Positions 1 through 7,323 of a stretch of DNA of 7,380 nt are shown here, one piece after another; position 1 is the stretch's first letter; every line of letters starts with the position of its first letter. The notes beneath the pieces were generated by a model. The model was not told where the DNA came from. It did not search any database and saw nothing but the letters and a program-made list of their open reading frames with translations. Origin of the DNA: Prevotella sp. (GTDB lineage Bacteria; Bacteroidota; Bacteroidia; Bacteroidales; Bacteroidaceae); assembly GCA_017428805.1 (NCBI GenBank), contig JAFRQC010000144.1, positions 1-7,380 of the forward strand, read 5' to 3'. Both the position numbers and the translations under genes were made by a program.

Positions 1-51
1 TATAATATAATATATAATTTAAAGAGGTTAATACATATGGATTTCGCTTTT

Positions 52-73
52 GTTACTTTGTTACTTGTTACTG
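52..73. repeat. short tandem repeat, three GTTACTT-like units
   Basis: Three adjacent copies of a 7-8 bp unit lie at 52-59 (GTTACTTT), 60-66 (GTTACTT) and 67-73 (GTTACTG). They sit in the AT-rich leader upstream of the protease promoter, outside any credible gene. The period is close to the 7-bp period of the repeat at the right end of the window. No function is evident; it may be a slippage-prone spacer. Confidence 0.6.
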
Positions 74-80
74 ATTTAAA

Positions 81-94
81 ATTTTCGCGAAAAT
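81..94. promoter_or_regulatory. perfect 14-bp palindrome, candidate operator
   Basis: ATTTTCGCGAAAAT is identical to its own reverse complement over all 14 bases. It ends two bases before the -33 TTTG of the protease promoter (96-99), where a dimeric regulator could either block or recruit RNA polymerase. The central CGCG stands out in an otherwise AT-rich stretch. The symmetry is seen directly; binding by any regulator is inference. Confidence 0.4.
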
Positions 95-95
95 A

Positions 96-127
96 TTTGG
101 TGGTATCGATTATTATTTGTACCTTTG
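96..127 (+). promoter_or_regulatory. Bacteroidota-type promoter for the protease-kinase unit
   Basis: A -33 element TTTG (96-99) is followed after exactly 20 bases by TACCTTTG (120-127), a full match to the Bacteroidota -7 consensus TAnnTTTG. Transcription should begin a few bases downstream, near 131-135, leaving a leader of about 20 nt before the ATG at 152. This settles the start of the gene: the upstream in-frame TTG at 125-127 lies inside the -7 box and would not be transcribed. The leader has no Shine-Dalgarno sequence and is A-rich, which is normal for this phylum. Confidence 0.85.
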
Positions 128-151
128 CACCCAATAGAACAAAAGCAATCA

Positions 152-3100
152 ATGAAGAAACCATTATTACTGACCATCATCATCTGTCTGAGCATCGTGG
201 CATACGCAGGCCCGGTAGACTTGGAACAAGCCAAACAGAACGCTCTCCGTTTCATGACTGATAAACAACCAGCTATGGCGCGTGGCAAGAAAATTATGAC
301 TATGACAACGGCCTGTCAGACTGAAAGCTACTATGTGTTCAACGTCGGAGAGTCACAAGGCTACGTGATTGCCAGCGGCGACGACCGTACGCCCGAAGTG
401 CTGGGCTACGCCGACAAGGGCTCCTTTGACATAGAAACCATTCCCGATAATATGAAGGCCTGGCTTCAAGGCTATGCAGATCAGATGAGTATGACAAGAG
501 CTACACCAGCGACAACCAGCGAACTGGGACGCCCCGTAGCCCCGATGATCAGTTCTCTTTGGGGACAAGACGCACCATACTACAACAAATGTCCTAAACT
601 CTATGATACGCCTTGTGTGACAGGTTGCGTGGCAACGGCGATGGCACAGGTAATGAACTACCACCGCTACCCGGCACAGACCATTCAGGAGATTCCTTCG
701 TTCACGACGACCAGTGCCAAGATCAAGGTGGATGCCATCCCTGTCACAAGCATAGACTGGAACAACATTATAGACAGCTACAGCTATAACGCCACCACAG
801 CTCAGAACAATGCCGTAGCCACCCTGATGCAGCTCTGCGGAGCAAGCATACTGATGGACTACACCAACTACGGTTCGGGAGCATCCTCCGAAGCTGTAGC
901 ACCGGCGCTGAGACACTATTTCGGCTACAGCAACACGGTGAAAAACATCCAGCGAAATGATTATTCTGCCGATGAGTGGAACCGCATCATCTATGCGGAA
1001 ATGATCAGCGGAAGACCGGTCATCTACGGTGGACAGTCGTCGGCAGGAGGCCATGAGTTCGTCATTGACGGTTATGACGGCAACGGCTACTTCCACGTGA
1101 ACTGGGGATGGAAGGGCATGGATGACGGTTACTTTCTGCTCAGCGCCTTAAATCCCCCCAACAACAACGGCATCGGTGCCAGCGGCTCGGCTGATGGATA
1201 CAATATGAGTCAGGACGCCAACATTGGCATCCAGCCTAAAGGAGCGTCGGAACCCACGATACTGACCGACTATCTGAACGTGGCGACCTTTGTGCCGATG
1301 GCGGAATCGTGCGACAAGATGGCTGCCGGTATGGACTTCCATGTGTCCCTGCAGTTCTCTGTTTCCAACTATGGTATTCCCAGCAGCTATGACTTCGGCG
1401 CCCTGATATACACGACAGACAACAAACAGGTGGATGCTGGACAGATGTTCAATGCGGACTTCAAATATGGCACCGGCTATACCGGGTCGAGCACTATACA
1501 ATTCGGAAAGTCACTGCCCGACGGACAATATTATATGATAGCAGCCAACAGGCCTGCCGGCACAACAGAGTGGACCCCGTGTGAGAATGCTTGGCAGAAC
1601 GGCATCCTCGTGACCATCAGCGGAAAGAAGATGACGCTCGTGGCGCAGGAAATCCCGAATCCGAACCTGCCGACAAGCGAACCTGACCAAGGCGGGACAG
1701 AGCAGCCTGTACAGCCCGTCGTCATCATGTTGAGCGGGCAGATGAGCATCGGCGGACAGTTCTATCAAGGCGGAGAGGTGACGTTGAGTGTCATTATTAC
1801 CAACTACGGCACAGACTACGACGGCCACCTCTATATGATGCTTGACGGTCAGGCGGCAGGCTCTTCAGATTTCAAGTTGGAAGCAGAAAAGAGTGCGGAG
1901 TGGACAAATACACTCAAGAACGTTCAGGCAGGTGAGCATAAGATCGTCATCACGACGGACAGCGAGGGCAAAAACATCGTGGCCGAGGGAGAGTTTGCCG
2001 TGGCCCTCTATCCCGAAGCCAGTCTGGAGATGAAAATCAACGCCACAAACGTGGAGAACGGCCGAACAGAGGAAAACCGGATCAACCTGAGCGTCGACAT
2101 CAGGAATACAGGAACGGACACTTATGACAACAATGTGCTGTTACAATTGTACAATCTGACGGCTCCTGGCAAGCCTGTCTATACAGAAGAGAAGACCTGC
2201 CGCATTGAGAAAGGCGGTACAGCCACAATGACATTCAACTGCGAAGACCTGGACTTCGACCAGAGCTATTACGCCAGGACACTCTATCACTCAGGCAATG
2301 AATGGGTGCGTGCCGCACAGTCGGAGAATATCCACGTACGCAAGCCAGAGGTAGCCGTTCAGATCACGATGTTCACAGTCGAGGACATGATCTTCAACGG
2401 AACACTGGAGAAGGGTGAGGACATTGAGATGCAGCTGTTTGTACGCAATGAAGGTAATATGAGCAACGGAAAGCTCTACATCTGGGAGAACGACGGCAAA
2501 CCGACGGCCTTGGATGTGAACATACCACCCGGAGCCCTAGGTGTCTGCAAATACCAGTTCAAGGCCGACAAGGCCGGGGTCTGGAATTTCAAGGTGACGC
2601 GTGATGCCGAAGGTATGGATGTGGCCATCGACCAAAATATCATCATCGGCAACAGCACCGAGAGCCAGCTTGCCATCGGTGTGTCTGTGAGCGACTTGGA
2701 GAGAGACTACGACTACGGAGAAAAATACTGGTTGGGAAGTCACGAGGTGACACTGAATATCTCTGTCGAGAACACTAACACGGAGGTGTATGATGATATG
2801 ATATTGATATGCCTCTACCAGACACTGACCGATATCGACGATGAATGGGGAGACTGCGTGGCAACCGACTCCATGACCTGCCATCTCGATCCCAATCAGG
2901 AGGGATTCGGAACCATCTCATTCAGGAACCTAAAAGACGGTGAGGAGTATTTCTTCATCACCTATTATCGGTCGCGCAATGAATGGATACGTGCCGCTGA
3001 ATCGGATGCATTCACCCTATGGCTGGCAGACGATATGACTGGTCATAACTTCCAGCAGGCCGGCAACGTGACCTTCGATGGGAACTTCCTGGTAGGTAGT

Positions 3101-4519
3101 CCGATTACAGCCCATATCCCTCTCATCAACAAGGGTAAGGAGCGCAAGGGCACCATCTACTACCAGACAACAGGCAAGGACCAGAACATCAAACCCATCT
3201 ACTTAGACATTGAACCAGGTGGTACGGCCACGTACGATGTGGTCTTCTATCCGGCCCAAAAAGGAACACTCTATTTCGACGTCGCCTCGTCCAAAAACGA
3301 CTATAGATACTGGGCTAAAGACGACTGGATCGACTCGTACGAAATGGAGATTGGTCCTGAGCCGGAACCTACCCTGGAGGTGGACATCAAGGTGGATGAC
3401 CTCGTCGAAAACGAATTGGGCAAAGAGAAAGTCAAATACGAAATCTCTATTAAGAACGTTGGACAAACCCCATTCAACAGAGAAGGGTCTGTCAGAATCC
3501 ACAAGGAAGGCCATGGTAACAAGTCATCCAAGAATGATGTCATTGTAAATAATAGCATCCTCTGCCAGCTTAACCCCACGGATAGCGACAGCAGGGAATT
3601 CATCTATGACGAACTGGAAGACGGCAAGTCGTATTACATATCTTATTATTATTGGTGGTATGACGGTTGGCGGCAGGCAGCCAAGAGTCCGGTATTCACT
3701 GTCAACAAGTTCAAACCTGTCACCAAGTTTGACGTTGACAACATGACATTCCAAGGTTCCATGCTTACCTTCGAACCTGTCAGCACCGAGATGACCATCA
3801 CCAACCGTGGCAACGTCAATGACGGCATCGTTTATGTGTTTGTCGACGACATCCTAAGCAGTATGGCACGCATTAACAGTCTTGAGTCCGGAAAGACGGC
3901 CAAGTACACAGCCAAGTTCACGCCACGAACAGCAGGGGTGAAGACAGTCAAGATCACGTCCGACGCTGAAGGCAGAACAGTATTGGCAACCCAGGACATA
4001 ACCATCGGCGAGAAGAATTCCGAAGCACATCTGACCGGCGAGGCCAGCTATGAGAATGTGGATATGAGCACGCAAATTGTCTCTGACACCCGACTAAATC
4101 TGCTGATAGACGTGGCAAATACAGATGCCATAGACTACACAGGAGAGTTGAAGGTGGTTGCGACAACCGACGGAGAGGCAGAACGTACCTACGAAAAACC
4201 GCTGACACTGGAGGCGGGAAAGAACCGTGCCATATCGTTCATCATAGGCGACCTGACCTATCAGGTGCCCTATACCATTACGGTTTACTACACCTCATTG
4301 GGACACGACAAGGAATTGACAGATCCTGTCACACTGACACTTAACGGTGTAGCCAGTGCCATGGAAGGAAGACAGGTGGACACCAACGGACAAGTAGAGA
4401 TATACAACACCTCCGGTCTCTTCATCGGAAAAATTCCACAGGATGAGGTGCGCGAGAAACTGGCCACCCTTCCTAAGGGAATATACATCGTTGGGGGAAA
4501 GAAAATTGTTAAGAAATAG
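152..4519 (+). CDS. secreted C10 family cysteine protease with Spi prodomain, Ig-like module array and T9SS sorting domain
   Basis: Predicted 1455-residue precursor of a streptopain/interpain-like endopeptidase (MEROPS C10) acting outside the cell or on its surface. Residues 1-19 are a signal peptide ending AYA|G. Residues about 23-115 resemble the Spi/I69 inhibitory prodomain (YYVFNV, GYVIASGDDR). The catalytic domain spans about 127-362: WGQ with candidate oxyanion Gln139, TGCVATAMAQ with nucleophile Cys159, GGHEFVIDGYDG with His301, and HVNWGW at 315-320. All expected active-site residues are present, so it should be active. Residues 367-1398 are alternating Ig/CARDB-like modules, and 1399-1455 is a T9SS type A-like C-terminal domain ending PKGIYIVGGKKIVKK. 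It is much longer than streptopain (about 400 residues) because of the module array. The ATG at 152 is chosen because it gives a clean signal peptide just downstream of the promoter. A kinase gene follows after 8 bp. Substrate specificity cannot be read from the sequence. Confidence 0.93.
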   Translation: MKKPLLLTIIICLSIVAYAGPVDLEQAKQNALRFMTDKQPAMARGKKIMTMTTACQTESYYVFNVGESQGYVIASGDDRTPEVLGYADKGSFDIETIPDNMKAWLQGYADQMSMTRATPATTSELGRPVAPMISSLWGQDAPYYNKCPKLYDTPCVTGCVATAMAQVMNYHRYPAQTIQEIPSFTTTSAKIKVDAIPVTSIDWNNIIDSYSYNATTAQNNAVATLMQLCGASILMDYTNYGSGASSEAVAPALRHYFGYSNTVKNIQRNDYSADEWNRIIYAEMISGRPVIYGGQSSAGGHEFVIDGYDGNGYFHVNWGWKGMDDGYFLLSALNPPNNNGIGASGSADGYNMSQDANIGIQPKGASEPTILTDYLNVATFVPMAESCDKMAAGMDFHVSLQFSVSNYGIPSSYDFGALIYTTDNKQVDAGQMFNADFKYGTGYTGSSTIQFGKSLPDGQYYMIAANRPAGTTEWTPCENAWQNGILVTISGKKMTLVAQEIPNPNLPTSEPDQGGTEQPVQPVVIMLSGQMSIGGQFYQGGEVTLSVIITNYGTDYDGHLYMMLDGQAAGSSDFKLEAEKSAEWTNTLKNVQAGEHKIVITTDSEGKNIVAEGEFAVALYPEASLEMKINATNVENGRTEENRINLSVDIRNTGTDTYDNNVLLQLYNLTAPGKPVYTEEKTCRIEKGGTATMTFNCEDLDFDQSYYARTLYHSGNEWVRAAQSENIHVRKPEVAVQITMFTVEDMIFNGTLEKGEDIEMQLFVRNEGNMSNGKLYIWENDGKPTALDVNIPPGALGVCKYQFKADKAGVWNFKVTRDAEGMDVAIDQNIIIGNSTESQLAIGVSVSDLERDYDYGEKYWLGSHEVTLNISVENTNTEVYDDMILICLYQTLTDIDDEWGDCVATDSMTCHLDPNQEGFGTISFRNLKDGEEYFFITYYRSRNEWIRAAESDAFTLWLADDMTGHNFQQAGNVTFDGNFLVGSPITAHIPLINKGKERKGTIYYQTTGKDQNIKPIYLDIEPGGTATYDVVFYPAQKGTLYFDVASSKNDYRYWAKDDWIDSYEMEIGPEPEPTLEVDIKVDDLVENELGKEKVKYEISIKNVGQTPFNREGSVRIHKEGHGNKSSKNDVIVNNSILCQLNPTDSDSREFIYDELEDGKSYYISYYYWWYDGWRQAAKSPVFTVNKFKPVTKFDVDNMTFQGSMLTFEPVSTEMTITNRGNVNDGIVYVFVDDILSSMARINSLESGKTAKYTAKFTPRTAGVKTVKITSDAEGRTVLATQDITIGEKNSEAHLTGEASYENVDMSTQIVSDTRLNLLIDVANTDAIDYTGELKVVATTDGEAERTYEKPLTLEAGKNRAISFIIGDLTYQVPYTITVYYTSLGHDKELTDPVTLTLNGVASAMEGRQVDTNGQVEIYNTSGLFIGKIPQDEVREKLATLPKGIYIVGGKKIVKK
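1250..4345 (+). repeat. alternating Ig-like module array within the protease (beta0, then four alpha-beta pairs)
   Basis: Reading the protein shows two module types alternating. Beta modules (about 110-125 residues) fall at 367-489, 623-730, 838-958, 1073-1184 and 1291-1398. Several end in a YY...W.RAA.S signature, for example NEWVRAA (716-722), NEWIRAA (943-949) and GWRQAA (1172-1177). Alpha modules (about 100 residues) fall at 523-620, 731-833, 959-1068 and 1185-1286. Three of them carry a D(S/A)EG turn before the last strand: DSEGKNIV, DAEGMDVA and DAEGRTVL. A Pro/Glu-rich linker (490-522) separates beta0 from the rest. The modules are diverged at sequence level, so this is old duplication. 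The likely role is a stalk or adhesive/substrate-binding region; boundaries are by eye. Confidence 0.7.
4346..4516 (+). other. T9SS type A-like C-terminal sorting domain of the protease
   Basis: Residues 1399-1455 show the usual pattern of a type IX secretion cargo tail: a V.IYNTSG strand (GQVEIYNTSGLFIG), a variable segment, then LPKGIYIVGGKKIVKK with the terminal basic patch. In known T9SS systems this domain targets cargo through the outer membrane and is removed as the protein is attached to the surface or released. The placement after the last Ig-like module and at the exact C-terminus supports the call. The secretion machinery itself is not in this window. Confidence 0.75.
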
Positions 4520-4527
4520 ATACATCT

Positions 4528-6306
4528 ATGAACAGCTATATAAAGACAAAGACGACACTTCTATTGGCGCTCCTCCTGTTTGGTTTGGCGACAGCTTTCG
4601 CTGAAGAACAGGAGGATCCTGAGGAGACACGTCTGCGGGAGGAGATGTATAAATACTTCGACACCTCAGACAGGCTGGCCTTCGAGGACGCCGTCCACCA
4701 ACTGCGAAGCTATTACAAGACGATGGGCAAGTGGCACGAGATGTACACGGCCTGGGAAAACGAGATTGTCTACGACATCAACAACGACCATTTCTATTCG
4801 GCCCTGAAGAAGACGGAGGCTATGAACGACTTCATTATGAGCAACAACCATATGGACGAGTTCTACCGGATGGACTATCTGATGGGGATGTTCTACGGCA
4901 CCCGGAACAACATAGCGATGTGTAAGAAATACCTCGACCAGGCGCTGGAGAAACTAAAGGGCAGGAAAGAATACCGGGCGGAGGCCAGCAACATCTATAT
5001 GCTGCTGGCGAACATCCTCGCCTTCGACAACCCCGACTCGGCCACCATCAGCATTGACAAGTGCATCGCGCTCTGCGAGGACAACCGCGACCTGAGTGCC
5101 GCCCTGCAGATGAAGTGCATCATTGAGTTCGGCAAGAAAGACAGGACGGGCTTCATAAAGGCCTACAACAAGAACAGCCAGATTAAACTCTCCGACCCAA
5201 AGGAATACAACCCGTCTTACGAAGACTATGTAGAACAGGGTATGGCCAGCTTCGAAGGACGCTTTGACGATGCGCTGGAGATCAACGGCAAAATGAACAA
5301 CCGTCTAGACCAACTACTCTTCCTCACGAAGATCTATGATATGAAGGGCGACAGGGCTGCTGAGGCAGAGGCGCTGAAAACGCTGCTCAAGGCCCGGGAG
5401 AAATGGTACAGCGAAATCTCGTCGATGGAAATCAACGACATCAGCAACGATATCAACCTCGAACAGATGCGACGGGAGAAAGATAAGGCCTATGACTTGA
5501 TGACCTACATCGCCCTGGGGGCCTGCGTGCTCGGCGTGCTCTTCCTCTCTTACTTCATCTGGAGTCGCAGGAGGCATATGCGGGAGCTGATGGAACAGAA
5601 CCACCAGCTCATCCTGGCACGCGACCACGCCCAGGAGGCAGACCGTATGAAGACGGCCTTCATCCAGAACGTGAGCCACCAAATACGCACACCGCTAAAC
5701 GCCGTCTCGGGATTCTCCACCATCCTCGCCAACCAAATTGACGAACTGGCTGACGACGAGCGACAGGATCTGGCCAGACGCATCGAGCACAGCGCTACAA
5801 TCATCACCAACAGCCTGAACCACCTGATCACGCTCTCTGATGTGGACAGCATCAATATGAACAACAATAGCGAGCCCATAAACTGCCACGATTTCTGCCG
5901 GGAGATCGTGAAGGAGTTCAAGCCGATGAAGCAAACCTTAGGCTTCAGCTATTCTTCCAGCATTGGCCAAGATGTCACCGTGAAGAGCAACAGGAGTCTG
6001 CTTAAGAGCGTCATTTTGGAGATTCTGATGAATGCCGACAAGTTTACGGATGAAGGAGGCATCACCCTCAGCAGCGATATGAAAGACGGTATGTGGCTGC
6101 TGTCTGTGACGGACACCGGCACAGGCATACCTGAGGGCGACGAGGAGAGAATCTTCGGACATTTCACGAAGATCGACGATTTCAGCGAAGGACTGGGACT
6201 GGGCCTGACATTCTGTAAGAACATCGCCCTCAGACTGGGAGGCGATATCGTGCTTGACAAGGACTACCACGACGGCGCCCGCTTCATTGTCAAGATACCT
6301 GCCTGA
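4528..6306 (+). CDS. periplasmic-repeat membrane sensor histidine kinase
   Basis: A 592-residue sensor kinase. Residues 1-25 form a signal peptide ending AFA|E. Residues about 30-320 are an all-helical, TPR-like region placed in the periplasm. One membrane segment spans about 326-345, followed by basic SRRRH and a short helical linker. The HisKA H-box is SHQIRTPLN with phospho-acceptor His384; the usual acidic residue after the His is Gln385, while Thr388 at H+4 is normal. The ATPase domain has an N-box (LMNADKFT, Asn502), G1 (DTGTGIP, Asp529), F-box (ERIFGHFTK) and G2 (GLGLGL, 555-560), and the protein ends soon after. There is no receiver or DNA-binding domain, so it needs a separate response regulator, not found here. 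It starts 8 bp after the protease stop, with no recognisable promoter between, so co-transcription is likely. The ligand is unknown. Confidence 0.92.
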   Translation: MNSYIKTKTTLLLALLLFGLATAFAEEQEDPEETRLREEMYKYFDTSDRLAFEDAVHQLRSYYKTMGKWHEMYTAWENEIVYDINNDHFYSALKKTEAMNDFIMSNNHMDEFYRMDYLMGMFYGTRNNIAMCKKYLDQALEKLKGRKEYRAEASNIYMLLANILAFDNPDSATISIDKCIALCEDNRDLSAALQMKCIIEFGKKDRTGFIKAYNKNSQIKLSDPKEYNPSYEDYVEQGMASFEGRFDDALEINGKMNNRLDQLLFLTKIYDMKGDRAAEAEALKTLLKAREKWYSEISSMEINDISNDINLEQMRREKDKAYDLMTYIALGACVLGVLFLSYFIWSRRRHMRELMEQNHQLILARDHAQEADRMKTAFIQNVSHQIRTPLNAVSGFSTILANQIDELADDERQDLARRIEHSATIITNSLNHLITLSDVDSINMNNNSEPINCHDFCREIVKEFKPMKQTLGFSYSSSIGQDVTVKSNRSLLKSVILEILMNADKFTDEGGITLSSDMKDGMWLLSVTDTGTGIPEGDEERIFGHFTKIDDFSEGLGLGLTFCKNIALRLGGDIVLDKDYHDGARFIVKIPA

Positions 6307-6311
6307 GGTAT
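6295..6311. terminator. small hairpin at the convergent gene junction, possible weak bidirectional terminator
   Basis: ATACCT (6295-6300, first base A) can pair with AGGTAT (6306-6311) around a 5-base loop GCCTG, giving a 6-bp stem. The hairpin straddles the kinase stop codon (TGA 6304-6306) and fills most of the 12-bp gap before the NAD kinase stop. There is no clear T-tract on either side, so an intrinsic terminator of the standard kind is not demonstrated. It is listed because no other termination signal is visible between the two converging genes. Confidence 0.25.
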
Positions 6312-6318
6312 TCCTGAT

Positions 6319-7203
6319 TCAACGAGCATCGATACCCCACATCATCTTTTCACGCAGGGTGTTGAAGTAACTCAAACGGGAACGTTTCACCACCTTGACA
6401 TCGTAGGGCGCACGGCGCAACGTGAGCTTCGTACCCTCCTTGCACTTTTCTGAACGGCCGTCGATGGCGACGAGGAAATTATGTGAACGACTCTCGACGG
6501 TCAACGTAATCTCTGAGGAGTCGGAAAGGACTATGGGACGGATATTCATCGAGTGAGGAGCCACTGCCGTCATCGAAAACACCTTCGTGCCCGGTACGAT
6601 GATCGGACCGCCGTTAGAAAGGGAGTAGGCTGTTGAGCCAGTAGGTGTGGAGACGACAAGACCGTCGGCCTGATAGGTGGTGAGATATTCACCATTGATG
6701 TTGGCACGGATGGAGATCATCGAGGCTGTGTCGCGCTTCAAGATGGCGACATCGTTGAGGGCGCAGGGATACCCCTCTAAGGGTTCGCCGTCGGTCTCCA
6801 CCTTGATGAGGGCACGGTTCTCGATGGCAAAGTCATCAGCATAGAGGGCCTTCACACACTGTTCTATCTCACTGGGACTAACATCGGCAAGGAATCCCAG
6901 ACGACCCATATTCACACCGAGGATAGGAATCATCTTCTCCCTCACCCTACTGGCAGCTTTGAGGAAGGTGCCGTCGCCACCCATCGAGATAACAAAGTCG
7001 GCCTGGAAGTCGTTGCCTTCGAAGATACCGTTGGCCTCAACGCCGATACGCTGGTCGAGGGTGAGGAAATCGTAATACTCCTTGTCTACGTAGATTTCTG
7101 CGTCGTGCTCGGAAAGGCAGGCAAGCACCTTCTGAATTGATGCCGACTTCTTGGTCTGATAGATGTTACCGAAAAGGGCGAATTTAAGTCTATGCTGTTC
7201 CAT
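6319..7203 (-). CDS. nadK: NAD kinase (ATP-dependent NAD+ phosphorylation)
   Basis: A 294-residue cytoplasmic enzyme that phosphorylates NAD+ to NADP+, the source of the cell's NADPH pool. The diagnostic motifs are all visible: GGDGTFLKAA (75-84, with Asp77 of GGDG), GVNMGRLGFL (97-105), ALNDVAI (148-154, the NE/ND motif), DGLVVSTPTGSTAYSLSNGGP (180-200), APHSMNIRPIVL (215-226) and a late AIDGR (246-250). Length matches the usual bacterial family size of about 290-300. The ATG at 7203 lies about 20 bases below a TAnnTTTG promoter, with a leader too short for any other upstream start. It converges on the kinase gene with 12 bp between stops, so it is a separate transcription unit and probably unrelated in function. 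Confidence 0.97.
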   Translation of the reverse strand: MEQHRLKFALFGNIYQTKKSASIQKVLACLSEHDAEIYVDKEYYDFLTLDQRIGVEANGIFEGNDFQADFVISMGGDGTFLKAASRVREKMIPILGVNMGRLGFLADVSPSEIEQCVKALYADDFAIENRALIKVETDGEPLEGYPCALNDVAILKRDTASMISIRANINGEYLTTYQADGLVVSTPTGSTAYSLSNGGPIIVPGTKVFSMTAVAPHSMNIRPIVLSDSSEITLTVESRSHNFLVAIDGRSEKCKEGTKLTLRRAPYDVKVVKRSRLSYFNTLREKMMWGIDAR

Positions 7204-7222
7204 ATTGTACGTCTTTTGGGTG

Positions 7223-7230
7223 CAAAGATA
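7223..7230 (-). promoter_or_regulatory. -7 promoter element for nadK
   Basis: On the minus strand TATCTTTG is a full match to TAnnTTTG. The ATG of nadK begins 19 bases downstream, so the leader is only about 13-17 nt and lacks a Shine-Dalgarno sequence. No good TTTG is seen at the expected -33 distance (around 7250-7254, within the heptad repeat, which reads AGTT or AAGT there), so the upstream element is weak. Downstream of the box the sequence is TTTGCACCCAA, the same as at the protease promoter. Confidence 0.75.
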
Positions 7231-7234
7231 CGAT

Positions 7235-7269
7235 AAACTTTAAACATTGAACTTTGAACTTTGAACTTT
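7235..7269. repeat. left heptad array, five 7-bp units
   Basis: Five contiguous 7-bp units run in phase: AAACTTT (7235-7241), AAACATT (7242-7248), then three exact GAACTTT copies (7249-7255, 7256-7262, 7263-7269). The array covers the region where the -35/-33 part of the nadK promoter should sit. Together with an inverted array at 7311-7345 it forms a large dyad. It does not code for protein. Confidence 0.75.
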
Positions 7270-7323
7270 TTGATTAGACTGACCGTTAAAAAATCCTAAG
7301 AAGTAATCATAAAGTTCAAAGTT
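7257..7323. repeat. inverted repeat, 20-bp arms with 27-bp spacer, between divergent promoters
   Basis: The left arm (7257-7276) and right arm (7304-7323) are reverse complements at 19 of 20 positions; the only mismatch pairs T7270 with T7310. The paired blocks are AACTTTGAACTTT with AAAGTTCAAAGTT, and TGATTA with TAATCA. The spacer is 7277-7303. The arms extend, less perfectly, into the flanking heptad units. It could extrude as a cruciform, or bind a dimeric or multimeric regulator of both flanking promoters. As most of it is upstream of both start sites, it is not expected in either transcript as a hairpin unless an incoming transcript reads through. Confidence 0.7.

Noticed and set aside
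125..151. Upstream TTG start extending the protease by 9 residues
   Set aside because: The TTG is inside the -7 promoter box, so it would not be in the mRNA. The added residues would also put charged residues ahead of a clean MKK signal peptide.
37..261. A 74-codon rightward reading frame with an ATG at 37 and an AAAGAGG upstream
   Set aside because: It runs through the palindrome and the strong promoter and then overlaps the signal peptide of the protease in another frame. Its product has no recognisable features, and a Shine-Dalgarno match means little in this phylum.
353..1096. Long leftward open frame (247 codons) inside the protease gene
   Set aside because: It lies antisense to a well-supported catalytic domain, and its translation shows no family motifs. 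It is an effect of codon composition.
3210..3548. Rightward 112-codon frame inside the protease gene
   Set aside because: Out-of-frame shadow of the module array; the composition is rich in Ser, Thr, Arg and Lys with no domain features.
4528..6306. Hybrid two-component protein (kinase fused to receiver and AraC-type domain), common in Bacteroidota
   Set aside because: The frame stops about 30 residues after the G2 box, with no receiver or helix-turn-helix sequence, and the next gene is on the other strand.
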